Shown piece by piece: positions 42,480 through 51,831 of a stretch of 64,000 nucleotides of DNA (within the stretch, counting starts at the first letter, position 1; every line of letters starts with the position of its first letter). The notes under the pieces are model-generated. The model worked only from the letters and a program-made list of their open reading frames with translations. It was not told the origin of the DNA and did not search any database. The DNA is from Vibrio europaeus. GTDB lineage: Bacteria; Pseudomonadota; Gammaproteobacteria; Enterobacterales; Vibrionaceae. Location of the stretch: positions 1 through 64,000 of the forward strand of contig NZ_LUAX01000004.1 of assembly GCF_001695575.1 (NCBI RefSeq), read 5' to 3'. Position numbers and translations under genes: made by a program.

Positions 42480-43274
42480 TTAGCGATCAATAAATTGGTG
42501 TACTTGCTGACAAAATGACTCGAATTCAGTCATAAACGGCGCATGAGAAGAGTCGGTGAAAATGTAGCTATCGCTGTTTGGCGCGAGGCTATCGACATCA
42601 CTGGCGACTTTAGCAGGTACAAGACCATCTAAGCGGCCATAGAGACGCAGCATAGGAATGGTTAGGCTCTCTAGTTCAGCGCGATAGTCGATATCGGCTA
42701 ACAGTTTTAACCCTGCAAGCAGAGAGGTTGGGTTTGGTGTTGGTCTTGAGAGAACGGCTTTTTTCAGTTGTTTGACATCTTGTCTTGCTGAAGGGCTCCC
42801 CATCGCCTGCAAGGCCATAAAACGTTCGATGGTCAGTTGGAAATCATCAACCAATTGTTCGGTAAATGCACTTAGCACATTCGGTTGAATGCCGCGCCAA
42901 GGTCTCTCGGCGGCAAATTTAGGTGAGCTTGCGACAGTAATCAGTTTTTCGACTCGTTGTGGGGCATTGAGTGCAATATGGGTTGCCAGTAAACCACCTA
43001 GTGACCAACCAAGCCAGATCGCTTTCTCGGGTGCGTGCTGCAATACTTGTTCAGCGAGATCGTGCATATTCTCGAAACTAGACTGATGACTATGACCAAA
43101 CCCTGGCAGATCGACTACATGGACACAAAAATGCTGGCTAAGAACGTCAACAGTCTGCTGCCAAACCGCGCCATTCATTCCCCAACCATGGAGTAGCACT
43201 AGGTCATCACCTTGACCTTGGGATTGCCAATACAAAGATTCACTGTTGTTCTCAGTTTGTAGCACTTTTTCCAT
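42480..43274 (-). CDS. bioH: Pimeloyl-ACP methyl ester carboxylesterase BioH
   Basis: Removes the methyl group from pimeloyl-ACP methyl ester, ending the first stage of biotin synthesis; cytoplasmic alpha/beta hydrolase of 264 residues. HGWGMNGAVW forms the oxyanion loop. The nucleophile Ser is in LGWSLGG, the acid Asp in YGRLDGLVP, and the His in DSSHAPFM. GAGAGG directly abuts the ATG, so GTG at 43265 (codon 4) may be the true start. It is divergent from comF, as in E. coli (bioH-gntX). Confidence 0.94.
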   Translation of the reverse strand: MEKVLQTENNSESLYWQSQGQGDDLVLLHGWGMNGAVWQQTVDVLSQHFCVHVVDLPGFGHSHQSSFENMHDLAEQVLQHAPEKAIWLGWSLGGLLATHIALNAPQRVEKLITVASSPKFAAERPWRGIQPNVLSAFTEQLVDDFQLTIERFMALQAMGSPSARQDVKQLKKAVLSRPTPNPTSLLAGLKLLADIDYRAELESLTIPMLRLYGRLDGLVPAKVASDVDSLAPNSDSYIFTDSSHAPFMTEFESFCQQVHQFIDR

Positions 43275-43333
43275 CCTCTCGCTCTTAGCCCTGTCTAGAC
43301 AATCATCAAATACTGTTTCAATGGAGTGGGGTT

Positions 43334-44035
43334 ATGTTAACTCAAAGGGTAGTGAAATACATCGCCGACCTGTTGCCGATGCATTGCGAGGTTTGTCATC
43401 TCGCGTTGACCAAGCCACATCCACCTAGTGGTATTTGCGATCATTGCTCGCGCTACTTCGCGCCTATTCCTCGTTGCCAGCGCTGCGGTTTGCCCACTCC
43501 TTTTGAGATAGCAGAGTGCGGAGAATGTCTTAAACATCCTCCTAAATGGCAGCGGCTCTATTGTGTTGCTGACTATCAACCGCCACTTGCGCAATATGTT
43601 CATCGACTTAAGTACGAACGGCAATTTTGGCAGGCGCGTAAACTCGCGAATCTGCTCGCCCCCAGAATAGAAAAGCCCGCACAGGTCATCACGTTTGTGC
43701 CCCTGCATTGGGAGCGATATCTAAGGCGCGGATTTAATCAGAGCGAGTTGATAGCATGCTCACTGGCGCGGCAACTCAACGTACCGTGCCAGTCCCTGTT
43801 TAAAAGAGTGAGAGCAACACCTCAGCAGCAAGGTTTAACTAAGGCAGAGCGAAAGCGAAATCTAGACCGTGCTTTCTTACTCAATGGAGAGATTGTTGCT
43901 GACCACATCGCGATTGTTGATGATGTTCTCACTACTGGAAGTACGGTGCAGCATTTATGCGAATTACTGCTTGAAGCAGGGGTGAAAAGCGTTGATATTT
44001 ACTGCATCTGCCGTACTCCTGAGCCAGCAAGTTAG
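43334..44035 (+). CDS. comF: ComF/GntX family phosphoribosyltransferase-like protein
   Basis: A 233-residue ComF-family protein, needed for natural transformation in competent Vibrio and related to GntX of E. coli. The N terminus has four Cys pairs (CEVC, CDHC, CQRC, CGEC) that likely bind zinc. The C-terminal type I phosphoribosyltransferase fold has the PRPP loop IAIVDDVLTTGSTV. GGAGTGGGG precedes the ATG. It is followed by nfuA after 86 bp, the same order as in E. coli. Confidence 0.93.
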   Translation: MLTQRVVKYIADLLPMHCEVCHLALTKPHPPSGICDHCSRYFAPIPRCQRCGLPTPFEIAECGECLKHPPKWQRLYCVADYQPPLAQYVHRLKYERQFWQARKLANLLAPRIEKPAQVITFVPLHWERYLRRGFNQSELIACSLARQLNVPCQSLFKRVRATPQQQGLTKAERKRNLDRAFLLNGEIVADHIAIVDDVLTTGSTVQHLCELLLEAGVKSVDIYCICRTPEPAS

Positions 44036-44121
44036 TATAAATTGACTAAAACGCTAGATCTCTCAGTTTTCAGGAGTAAAATGGTCAACTAATAGCCTAC
44101 AAAATTACTCAGGTATTCGTC

Positions 44122-44709
44122 GTGTCAAATACAATTACTATTACAGAAACTGCCCAAAAACACTTTGCTAACCTATTAGGTCAGCAGCCAGAAGGCACTA
44201 ATATTCGTGTATTCGTGGTAAACCCTGGCACTCAAAACGCAGAGTGTGGCGTGTCTTACTGCCCGCCAGAAGCGGTAGAATCTACCGATACTGAATTAAC
44301 GTTTGAGTTCTTCTCCGCTTTTGTTGATGAGCTAAGTCTGCCATTTCTTGAAGACGCTGAAATTGATTTTGTAACTGACAAAATGGGCTCTCAGCTAACT
44401 TTGAAAGCACCAAACGCGAAAATGCGTAAGGTTTCTGATGACGCGCCTCTAGTAGAGCGTGTTGAGTACGTGATTCAGACTCAGGTTAATCCTCAGCTAG
44501 CGGGTCACGGTGGTCATGTAAACCTAGTTGAAATCACAGACGAAGGCATTGCAATTGTTGCCTTTGGTGGCGGTTGTAACGGCTGTTCTATGGTTGATGT
44601 AACACTGAAAGAAGGTATCGAGAAAGAGCTTCTTCAGCAGTTCGAAGGTGAGCTGTCTGCGGTACGCGATGCAACTGAGCACGATCGCGGTGAGCACTCT
44701 TACTACTAA
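44122..44709 (+). CDS. nfuA: Fe-S biogenesis protein NfuA
   Basis: Carrier that delivers 4Fe-4S clusters to target enzymes under oxidative or iron stress; 195 residues. The N-terminal A-type-like domain (about 1-95) lacks the full Cys set, as in other NfuA. The C-terminal Nfu domain has the cluster-binding CxxC in [15 protein letters not shown] (about 152-166). The start is GTG at 44122. A strong terminator follows. Confidence 0.97.
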   Translation: MSNTITITETAQKHFANLLGQQPEGTNIRVFVVNPGTQNAECGVSYCPPEAVESTDTELTFEFFSAFVDELSLPFLEDAEIDFVTDKMGSQLTLKAPNAKMRKVSDDAPLVERVEYVIQTQVNPQLAGHGGHVNLVEITDEGIAIVAFGGGCNGCSMVDVTLKEGIEKELLQQFEGELSAVRDATEHDRGEHSYY

Positions 44710-44737
44710 GAAATGCATTTAACCGAATGAAATACAT

Positions 44738-44767
44738 AGGGTTGACAGCAATGTCAGCCCTTTTTTT
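44738..44767 (+). terminator. nfuA terminator
   Basis: AGGGTTGAC and GTCAGCCCT form a stem with one mismatch around AGCAAT, followed by TTTTTTT. It resembles the AGGGTTGAC-type hairpins at 46448-46489 and 59901-59928. Confidence 0.93.
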
Positions 44768-44880
44768 GTTTTCAAAGCTGATAAATTTCTCATATATTAG
44801 GAGTGTTGATCTTTCGAACAATACGGTTTTGAAAGAGCGACAGATTTTAGAACCTTCCCTTGATGCAAAGGAGTAAGCTC

Positions 44881-45426
44881 GTGGCCAAACGGAACCCACC
44901 AGAAATTCTGGCGAAACAGACTGTCGCGCAATCTCGACTGTTCTCTATTGAAGCGTTGGATTTACGCTTTAGCAATGGTGAGCATCGGACTTACGAGCGT
45001 ATGAAACCCAGTGGGCGAAATGCAGTCATGATGGTTCCTGTTACCGAGCAAGGTGACATTTTGTTAGTCAGAGAATATGCCGCGGGCACTGAGCGTTATG
45101 AATTGGGTTTCCCTAAGGGGTTAATTGATCCTGGTGAAACCCCTCATCAAGCGGCTGAGCGCGAGTTGAAAGAAGAGATTGGCTTTGGCGCTCAAAAGTT
45201 AACGCCTTTGAAAGAAGTCGTTCTTGCTCCTTCTTATTTCTCTAGCAAAATGACCCTGTTCATTGCAGAGCAACTATACTCAGAGCAATTGGAAGGTGAT
45301 GAACCAGAGCCGTTAGAAGTGGTTCGTTGGCCTTTAGCGCAAGCTGAAGAGCTATTAACACACCTCGATTTTAGTGAAGCGCGCAGTATTACTGCGTTAT
45401 TACTCGCTCTACGAATCTTAAAATAA
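44881..45426 (+). CDS. nudE: ADP compounds hydrolase NudE
   Basis: Nudix hydrolase of ADP-ribose, Ap3A and NADH, cytoplasmic, 181 residues. The Nudix box reads GLIDPGETPHQAAERELKEE (about 82-101), continuing IGFG, with the REL-EE metal ligands kept. The frame opens at 44860, but GTG at 44881 preceded by AAGGAG at 44869-44874 is preferred. cysQ follows after 61 bp on the same strand, a pairing common in Vibrio. Confidence 0.93.
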   Translation: MAKRNPPEILAKQTVAQSRLFSIEALDLRFSNGEHRTYERMKPSGRNAVMMVPVTEQGDILLVREYAAGTERYELGFPKGLIDPGETPHQAAERELKEEIGFGAQKLTPLKEVVLAPSYFSSKMTLFIAEQLYSEQLEGDEPEPLEVVRWPLAQAEELLTHLDFSEARSITALLLALRILK

Positions 45427-45487
45427 TTAACGTTTTCTTCTGCGGTGTCGCATGAGGAAAGAGTAGGTAGAGCGCTAAGGATTTTTT

Positions 45488-46315
45488 ATGCCAATGACAG
45501 AAGACCTTTCTCATCATTTGCCCGCAGTGATTGAAATTGCCCGTAGTGCTGGGCAGTTAATTCTCGATATTTACGAGAAAAAAGAGTACCAAGCGTTCAC
45601 CAAAAGTGATGAAACACCAGTAACCAGTGCTGATATCGCCGCGCACAAACTGATTGTGGAAAGACTAACCGAGCTGACTCCTGATATCCCGGTGTTATCG
45701 GAAGAAGCAGCCGATATCAGTTTAGATAAGCGCTCACAGTGGGATCGCTACTGGTTGGTTGACCCACTGGATGGCACCCAGGAGTTTATTGCCCGCAGTG
45801 GCGACTTTGCCACCATTATCGCGCTCGTAGAAAACAATAAACCCGTGATGGGAGTGGTTTATGGCCCGGTTTCTGGGGTGACGTTCTACGCTTACCAAGG
45901 TAAAGGGGCGTGGAAAATTCCAGACTTAAGCGAAAGCGTGCGTATCAAAACCCATCAACATGATGGCAAGCAAAGCCCTATTGCGATTGCGATTAGTCGT
46001 CGCCAAGATATCAACCGCATCACGAGCCGAATGAGCAGCGGTTGGAACTATGATTTAGTCCCACTCGGTTCAGCCGCACTGAAAGCCTGTTTAGTCGCTG
46101 AAGGTGCGGTCGATTGCTATCTAAGGCTTGGCCCAACTGGTGAATGGGATACTGCCGCAACGCAATGTATTGTCGAAGAAGCTGGGGGGCGTATTCTAAG
46201 TACCTTACTAGAGCCGTTGTCTTACAATGAACGCGATACATTAGAAAACCCGAATTTTATTGTCTTGGGTGATGAGAGCTTGCCTTGGGATGAGATTTTA
46301 AAGGTTAAGGATTGA
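45488..46315 (+). CDS. cysQ: 3'(2'),5'-bisphosphate nucleotidase CysQ
   Basis: Hydrolyses 3'-phosphoadenosine 5'-phosphate (PAP) to AMP in sulfur assimilation; inositol-monophosphatase fold, 275 residues. The metal motifs are SEEA (about 73-76), WLVDPLDGTQEF (about 91-102) and the C-terminal GEWDTAATQCIVEEAGG. Two ATGs (45488 and 45494) are possible starts. It ends at the left edge of a repeat-rich gap. Confidence 0.94.
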   Translation: MPMTEDLSHHLPAVIEIARSAGQLILDIYEKKEYQAFTKSDETPVTSADIAAHKLIVERLTELTPDIPVLSEEAADISLDKRSQWDRYWLVDPLDGTQEFIARSGDFATIIALVENNKPVMGVVYGPVSGVTFYAYQGKGAWKIPDLSESVRIKTHQHDGKQSPIAIAISRRQDINRITSRMSSGWNYDLVPLGSAALKACLVAEGAVDCYLRLGPTGEWDTAATQCIVEEAGGRILSTLLEPLSYNERDTLENPNFIVLGDESLPWDEILKVKD

Positions 46316-46318
46316 AGC

Positions 46319-46380
46319 GGACTCCGTCCTTAGGATCGCTTCGCTACAGAACGGGCTTCGCCCTATGGAGAGCGGGATAA
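46319..46380 (+). repeat. Modular intergenic repeat, locus A, direct copy
   Basis: Contains GGACTCCGTCC (46319-46329), a GGATCGCTTCGCTA-type middle block and GGGCTTCGCCC (46353-46363), each able to form a small hairpin. The same block order occurs at 48751-48816 and 59793-59850. It starts 3 bp after the cysQ stop. Confidence 0.8.
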
Positions 46381-46447
46381 CTAGTTCGGACTGTACCTGA
46401 ATAATGCTCGATCATTCCATATATTAAGATGCCGTATTGTTTATTCA

Positions 46448-46489
46448 AACTAAGAGGGTTGACGTTTTCACGCCAACCCTCTTAGTTTG
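46448..46489. terminator. Long bidirectional terminator hairpin, locus A
   Basis: AAACTAAGAGGGTTG and CAACCCTCTTAGTTT are perfect 15-bp arms around a 12-nt loop that can pair further (ACG/CG). It lies between convergent cysQ and recG. The GGGTTGACG...CG-CAACCC core is shared with the hairpin at 59901-59928. Confidence 0.85.
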
Positions 46490-46537
46490 TTATCCAGTTA
46501 TCCAGTTATCCAGTTATCCAGTTATCCAGTTATCCGT
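46490..46537 (+). repeat. 8-bp tandem repeat GTTATCCA x6
   Basis: Five perfect copies of GTTATCCA and a sixth ending in G, head to tail with no spacers. It directly follows the terminator hairpin and precedes the inverted repeat copy at 46541. Noncoding. Confidence 0.95.
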
Positions 46538-46562
46538 GAGGGCGAAGCCCGTTCCCGTTTAC
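46538..46562 (-). repeat. Modular intergenic repeat, locus A, inverted partial copy
   Basis: GGGCGAAGCCC at 46541-46551 followed by GTTCCCGTT is the reverse complement of the AACGGGAACGGGCTTCGCCC end of the repeat. It ends 2 bp from the recG stop codon. Confidence 0.75.
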
Positions 46563-46563
46563 T

Positions 46564-48642
46564 TTACGCCTTCGAATACACATCCCTTTCACCCAACCAG
46601 CGGTCGATAATCGCAACCGCATTATCTGGATAGCTGTCATGAATATGACGGGCGATGCGCTGAACTTCGGGGATTAAGCGCTGATCGCGGACCAAATCTG
46701 CAATCTTAAAGTCAGCCATACCGGTTTGCTTGGTGCCTAACAATTCACCCGGTCCGCGGATTTCTAAGTCTCGCTGCGCTATCACAAATCCATCGTTGCT
46801 TTCACGCAAAACGCCTAAGCGCTTTTGAGCGGTTTTCGACAGTGGCGAATGGTAGAGCAACACACAGTGACTGGCGACACTGCCTCGACCTACACGGCCA
46901 CGTAGCTGGTGGAGTTGAGCTAAACCCAAACGCTCGGGGTTTTCGATAATCATTAAGCTTGAGTTAGGTACATCAACACCCACTTCAATCACGGTCGTCG
47001 CGACCAAAAGATGAAGCTTATTGTCTTTGAAGTCTTGCATCACCGCCTGCTTCTCTGCGGATTTCATTCGACCGTGTACTAAGCCAATCTTTACGTCTGG
47101 CAGTTTGCGTTGCAGCTCTTCAGCCGTATCCGCTGCCGCTTGAGCTTCTAGCACCTCAGATTCATCAATCAGAGTACACACCCAATAGGCTTGTTTACCC
47201 TCATTGAGGCAAGCGTTTCTGACTCGCTCAACAATATCGTCCCGCTTAGTATCCGGAATGGCGACGGTTTGAATCGGCGTTCTCCCCGGTGGGAGCTCAT
47301 CAATCACTGACGTTTCTAAATCAGCATAGGCGGTCATTGCCAGTGTTCGAGGTATTGGGGTAGCTGTCATTATCAGCTGATGCGGATAAGCACCTTGCTT
47401 GGCCCCTTTTTCACGCAGCTCTAAGCGCTGGTGGACACCAAATCGATGCTGCTCATCAATGATAACTAAAGCTAAGTGATGAAACTCGACATGCTCTTGG
47501 AACAGAGCATGGGTTCCGACCACCATTTGCGCTTCACCATTGGCGATTTGAGCAAGCTCCGTTTCTTTGGCTTTACCTTTTAGTTTACCTGCCAACCAGC
47601 CAACCTTGATGCCCATAGGTTCGAGCCAAGCCGCGAAATTAATCGCGTGTTGCTCAGCGAGTAGTTCAGTAGGAGCCATCAGCGCGACTTGGTAGCCATG
47701 CTCTAGGGCGCGCAAAGCAGCAAGCGCTGCGACTAGCGTTTTACCTGAACCAACATCTCCTTGAACTAGGCGCATCATAGGGTGAGGCTTTTCGAGATCT
47801 TGTTCGATTTCACCCACTACGCGAGCTTGCGCATTGGTCGGTGAGAAGGGAAGTTGGTCGAGCAGTTGCTGTTTGAGCTTGTTGCGAGCGGTTAGCGGTA
47901 ATGCTGTGTCTTGCTGACCTTTACTACGCACCGCCAACATCGACAGGTTTTGTGCTAGCAGCTCTTCCATAATCAAACGGATCTGCGCCGGGTGCTTGCC
48001 TTCATCAAACTGCTCTAAATCGATGTTTGGTTGCGGACGATGAATTGTGTGCAGTGCTTGCGCTAGGGTGATTTGGTGATCATACAGACCATTAGGTAGC
48101 AGTTCTTGCACTGCCGCTTTGTCGAGTAATTCTAGTGTTTGGTCTGTTAAATTACGCAGCGTCACCTGCCTTAAGCCATCAGTCGTGGGGTAGACAGGTG
48201 TCAGTGTTTGTTCCACTTGAGCGCTTTGGTTTGGTGCGTAGAATTTATAATCTGGATGGACGATCTCTAGTCCGTAGCCACCACGTTTGATTTCACCGTA
48301 TGCGTGAACGGTTTTACCTTCGGCGAAGTTGTTCTTCATTCCGGCGGTAAAATTGAAAAAACGCAGTGTGATGGTGCCGTTGCCATCACTGATTTTCACC
48401 GACAGCATTTTGCGTTTACCAAACAAGGTATCAACACTCATCACCTTGCCTTGCACTGACGCCCATAGACCAGCATGCAGTTTTACAATTGGGTAGATAC
48501 GAGTGCGGTCTTCATAACGCAGAGGAAGGTGAAACAGAAGATCTTGAACGCTATCGAGCCCAACTTTGGCTAACTTCTCGGCGACTTTGGCACCAACGCC
48601 AGTCAAAGAAGTGAGAGAAATCGCAGATAGCAGTTGGGACAT
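46564..48642 (-). CDS. recG: ATP-dependent DNA helicase RecG
   Basis: Superfamily 2 helicase that reverses stalled forks and branch-migrates Holliday junctions; 692 residues. The N-terminal wedge/OB domain (about 60-150; GKVMSVDTLFGKRKMLSVKI) is followed by helicase motif I QGDVGSGKT (about 293-301), motif II IIDEQHRFG, motif III TATPIPRT, and motif VI QLRGRVGRG. It is the last gene of the gmk-rpoZ-spoT-trmH-recG series but is separated from trmH by 277 bp with a repeat, so it may have its own promoter. Confidence 0.97.
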   Translation of the reverse strand: MSQLLSAISLTSLTGVGAKVAEKLAKVGLDSVQDLLFHLPLRYEDRTRIYPIVKLHAGLWASVQGKVMSVDTLFGKRKMLSVKISDGNGTITLRFFNFTAGMKNNFAEGKTVHAYGEIKRGGYGLEIVHPDYKFYAPNQSAQVEQTLTPVYPTTDGLRQVTLRNLTDQTLELLDKAAVQELLPNGLYDHQITLAQALHTIHRPQPNIDLEQFDEGKHPAQIRLIMEELLAQNLSMLAVRSKGQQDTALPLTARNKLKQQLLDQLPFSPTNAQARVVGEIEQDLEKPHPMMRLVQGDVGSGKTLVAALAALRALEHGYQVALMAPTELLAEQHAINFAAWLEPMGIKVGWLAGKLKGKAKETELAQIANGEAQMVVGTHALFQEHVEFHHLALVIIDEQHRFGVHQRLELREKGAKQGAYPHQLIMTATPIPRTLAMTAYADLETSVIDELPPGRTPIQTVAIPDTKRDDIVERVRNACLNEGKQAYWVCTLIDESEVLEAQAAADTAEELQRKLPDVKIGLVHGRMKSAEKQAVMQDFKDNKLHLLVATTVIEVGVDVPNSSLMIIENPERLGLAQLHQLRGRVGRGSVASHCVLLYHSPLSKTAQKRLGVLRESNDGFVIAQRDLEIRGPGELLGTKQTGMADFKIADLVRDQRLIPEVQRIARHIHDSYPDNAVAIIDRWLGERDVYSKA

Positions 48643-48750
48643 GACACAGCTCGCTCGTTATTTTGAGTAAGTGACTCAGTGAGTTAGATAAGACCTTGTT
48701 AGTTAACCATTGGGCTGTGTTTTTGTACAGGAAAAAATGGGGTTAGAGAG

Positions 48751-48816
48751 CGGGAACGGACTACGTCCTATGGAACGCTGCGCTATAGATAACGGGATCG
48801 GGCTTCGCCCTGCTGG
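48751..48816 (+). repeat. Modular intergenic repeat, locus B
   Basis: GGACTACGTCC (48759-48769), GGAACGCTGCGCTATAGATA and GGGCTTCGCCC (48801-48811) appear in the same order as in locus A and locus C. It lies upstream of recG and downstream of trmH, and no inverted partner is seen here. Confidence 0.8.
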
Positions 48817-48874
48817 AAAACTAAGTTTGGCTCCAATGTGTACGGCGGGCAGTTATAGCCTATCCAAATGACAA

Positions 48875-48899
48875 AGGGTTGCCTCTAAGAGTCAACCCT
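48875..48899 (-). terminator. trmH terminator candidate
   Basis: AGGGTTG and CAACCCT form a 7-bp stem around an 11-nt loop 20 bp beyond the trmH stop. The minus-strand side continues with TTTGTC, a short T-run. It has the same GGGTTG/CAACCC arms as the hairpins at loci A and C. Confidence 0.6.
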
Positions 48900-48919
48900 A
48901 CATGATTTCTCCAGCTCTT

Positions 48920-49603
48920 TTACTTTTTCTGCATCTCTGCCCACCATCCTTCATCGGCGATGATCTGGCCTTGCTCGTCTAATGGTGGGTAAGGAAGCTT
49001 TTTGCGCTTGGCAACTTTAGCTAACACCGGATGACCACGTTCAAACAGTAGACGGTGGATGGTTTCTTCTGGTACAGAGCTGACTTCATTGTCGTACATG
49101 CCAGCCGCTTCGCGTTGGCGCTGCGCTTCATAAAGGATGACTGCACTGGCTACCGATACGTTGAGAGACTGCACCATTCCGACCATAGGGACGATAATAT
49201 CTTGGTCAGCAAGTTTTTTAGCTTGTTCAGATGCACCTACTTTTTCACTACCGAGAATAATGGCCGTTGGCTTGGTGTAGTCGATGTCGCGGAAGTCTAC
49301 TGCAGTTTCAGACAGATTGGTCACAAGCACCTGCATGCCTTGAGCTTTAAGCTCTGTAATCGCCTCATCGATAGAGTCATGGGTTTCAACGTCTACCCAG
49401 TTACGAGCACCTGCAGAAGTATGGCTCAGTGTGCGCATCTCATTTGGCCATACTGCGTGTATCTTGTGAATACCCGTTGCATCGGCGGTGCGGATAACAG
49501 CTGATACGTTATTTGGCTTGTGAACTTCTTCTAAGCAAAGAGTTAAGTCAGCTTGGCGTGCTTTTAACACTTCGTGGATTCGATTGTAGCGTTCTAAATT
49601 CAT
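48920..49603 (-). CDS. trmH: tRNA (Gm18) 2'-O-methyltransferase TrmH
   Basis: SpoU-family (SPOUT) enzyme that methylates G18 of tRNA; 227 residues. Motif 1 is KPNNVSAVIRTADATG (about 29-44), motif 2 ILGSEKVG, and motif 3 VPMVGMVQSLNVSVASAVIL (the knot). The C-terminal basic region contains LAKVAKRKKLPYP. A TTG-started extension to 49615 exists, but ATG at 49603 gives the E. coli-like MN-xRYxRI start. The ribosome site is weak. It follows spoT after a terminator. Confidence 0.96.
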   Translation of the reverse strand: MNLERYNRIHEVLKARQADLTLCLEEVHKPNNVSAVIRTADATGIHKIHAVWPNEMRTLSHTSAGARNWVDVETHDSIDEAITELKAQGMQVLVTNLSETAVDFRDIDYTKPTAIILGSEKVGASEQAKKLADQDIIVPMVGMVQSLNVSVASAVILYEAQRQREAAGMYDNEVSSVPEETIHRLLFERGHPVLAKVAKRKKLPYPPLDEQGQIIADEGWWAEMQKK

Positions 49604-49613
49604 AATCTTATAC

Positions 49614-49648
49614 AAAAGAAAAGCCCTTGAAATGGTGGTTTCAAGGGC
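49614..49648 (-). terminator. Terminator between spoT and trmH
   Basis: GCCCTTGAAA and TTTCAAGGGC form a perfect 10-bp stem with a 6-nt loop, followed on the minus strand by TTTTCTTTTG. It ends 11 bp before the trmH ATG, so trmH expression probably depends on read-through. Confidence 0.9.
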
Positions 49649-49671
49649 AGTTAGATATTCAAATCAAACGG

Positions 49672-51789
49672 TTAGTTCTTGCGTCGACGAACTTTAAGCG
49701 TCTGTGGCATGGCTTTAATCTTACGCATAATGCCAGCAAGGTGAACACGATCTTTGGTCGTTAGCAGTACTGTTACTGTGTATAAGCGACCATCACGTTC
49801 TTCTGTTGAAAGTCCGTGAATGTTGGAACCCGTCTTTGAAATAACGTTGGTCAGCTCTGCGAGTGCACCTTGACGATTTTGTACGTCGACAGTGACTTCG
49901 GTGATGAACTCTTTGTCGTAATCATCAGACCATTCCACCGCCATGTATTTATCCGGCTCTTTCTGATAACCGCGTACATTTGGACACATTTCGCGGTGAA
50001 CAACTAAGCCTCGGCCCGGTGAAACATGAGCGATAATGTGGTCGTCTGGGATTGGGTGACAACAGTTGGCGAACGTCAGCAAAATACCTTCCGCACCGCG
50101 GATCGGCAGTTTCTTCTTACCTTCGTTATTACTCTCAACTTCGGTCAGCTCATCAGCATCGCCCAATAAGCGACGCGCAATGACGATGCTCATCAGCTCG
50201 CCTAGACCAATATCTGCCAGTAGATCGTCGATTGACTCTACTTTTAGGTCGGTCAGAACGTGGTTGATGTTCTCTTCATCTATATCTGATAGAGAAAGCT
50301 CACCCAAGGCATGATTCAGCAGACGGCGACCTAGGGTGATCGACTCTTCGCGGCGCATGGTTTTCAGAACCTGACGGATCTTAGTACGCGCACGAGACGT
50401 CACCACGTAGTTGAGCCATGCAGCATTTGGACGCGCACCCGGAGCACTGATGATTTCAATCGTCTGACCGTTTTTCAGCGATTTACTCAGTGGATAAGGG
50501 TTGCGATCAACACGAGCACCAACACAGGTATTTCCGACATCAGTATGTACTGCATAAGCGAAGTCTACTGCGGTAGCACCCACTGGCAGCTCGACAATAC
50601 GGCCTTTCGGCGTAAAGACATAAATCTCGTCTGGGAACAGATCTGACTTAACGTTTTCGATGAATTCGAATGAGTTACCCGCGCTTTGTTGTAGCTCAAG
50701 CAGGCTTTGCATCCAGCGCTGAGCTTTGACTTGTGCCGTAGTACCTGTTCGCTCACCGTTGCCTTTGTAAGACCAGTGAGCCGCAACCCCTTTATCTGCC
50801 ATTTGATCCATATCTTCGGTACGGATCTGAACTTCAACCGGTACACCATGAGGGCCAACCATTGAAGTATGGATAGATTGATAGCCGTTCGCTTTCGGTA
50901 CTGCGATGTAGTCTTTCATGCGACCCGGACGTGGCTTGTACAGGCTATGGACCTGACCAAGCACGCGATAACAAGTATCGGCATTGTCGACCACGACACG
51001 GAAAGCGTAGATATCCATGATGGTATGGAAGCGCTGTTCTTTGGTCTTCATCTTGTTGTAGATGGAGAAGAGGTTTTTTTCTCGACCAAAAACGCGTGCT
51101 TTAAGACCGACTTCTTCAAGGCGACCTTCAATTTCATCATGAATACGTTGAATCATCTCTTTACGGTTACCACGCGCGGCTTTCACTACCTCTTTAAGAA
51201 CACGATAACGGTTCGGGTAGAGCGCTTCAAAGCCAAGCTCTTCTAGCTCAGTTTTAATATTGTGGATACCAAGGCGGTGCGCCAATGGAGAATAGATTTC
51301 TAAGGTTTCACGAGCGATACGACGCTTCTTGTCTGGACGAAGAGCGCCAAGCGTGCGCATGTTGTGCGTACGGTCAGCAAGCTTAATCAGAATAACGCGG
51401 ATGTCTTGCACCATGGCAAGAACCATCTTGCGGAAGTTTTCTGCCTGAGCTTCCTTGCGATCGCGAAACTTAAGCTTATCAAGCTTAGAAACGCCATCCA
51501 CCAGTTCTGCAACGGTATTGCCAAATTGAGCTTCAAGCTCTTCTTTGGTGACTTCAGTATCTTCAATAACATCGTGAAGTAGGGCTGCTTGCAGGGTTTC
51601 AATATCAAGGCGCATTTCAGCCAAGATACGAGCAACAGCAACAGGGTGGATGATATAAGGTTCACCGCTAGAGCGGGTTTGCCCTTCATGGGCATCTTTC
51701 GCTACCACATAAGATTGACGCAGAGCCTCAATTTGAGGCTCTGTTAGGTATTCTTGGGCAACGTCTTTTAGGCTATCGAATAGATACAA
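49672..51789 (-). CDS. spoT: (p)ppGpp synthetase/hydrolase SpoT
   Basis: Bifunctional stringent-response enzyme, 705 residues. The HD hydrolase domain has HEGQTRSSGEPYIIHP and LLHDVIEDT (HD intact). The synthetase domain has RVFGREKNLFSIYNKM and GRMKDYIAVPKANGYQSIH. A TGS domain (VFTPKGRIVELPVGATAVDF, about 388-407), an alpha-helical and zinc-finger-like region (FANCCHPIPDD) and a C-terminal ACT domain (VDVQNRQGALAELTNVISKT) follow. It lies 42 bp after rpoZ; order gmk-rpoZ-spoT as in E. coli. Confidence 0.97.
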   Translation of the reverse strand: MYLFDSLKDVAQEYLTEPQIEALRQSYVVAKDAHEGQTRSSGEPYIIHPVAVARILAEMRLDIETLQAALLHDVIEDTEVTKEELEAQFGNTVAELVDGVSKLDKLKFRDRKEAQAENFRKMVLAMVQDIRVILIKLADRTHNMRTLGALRPDKKRRIARETLEIYSPLAHRLGIHNIKTELEELGFEALYPNRYRVLKEVVKAARGNRKEMIQRIHDEIEGRLEEVGLKARVFGREKNLFSIYNKMKTKEQRFHTIMDIYAFRVVVDNADTCYRVLGQVHSLYKPRPGRMKDYIAVPKANGYQSIHTSMVGPHGVPVEVQIRTEDMDQMADKGVAAHWSYKGNGERTGTTAQVKAQRWMQSLLELQQSAGNSFEFIENVKSDLFPDEIYVFTPKGRIVELPVGATAVDFAYAVHTDVGNTCVGARVDRNPYPLSKSLKNGQTIEIISAPGARPNAAWLNYVVTSRARTKIRQVLKTMRREESITLGRRLLNHALGELSLSDIDEENINHVLTDLKVESIDDLLADIGLGELMSIVIARRLLGDADELTEVESNNEGKKKLPIRGAEGILLTFANCCHPIPDDHIIAHVSPGRGLVVHREMCPNVRGYQKEPDKYMAVEWSDDYDKEFITEVTVDVQNRQGALAELTNVISKTGSNIHGLSTEERDGRLYTVTVLLTTKDRVHLAGIMRKIKAMPQTLKVRRRKN

Positions 51790-51831
51790 ACTTTAGGCCC
51801 GGAAGATAGTTGTAGTGACGAGAAGGTCTAA

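Noticed and set aside
46490..46537. Short tandem array considered as a CRISPR or integron-like array
   Set aside because: The 8-bp units are contiguous, with no unique spacers, no cas genes and no attC-like structure.
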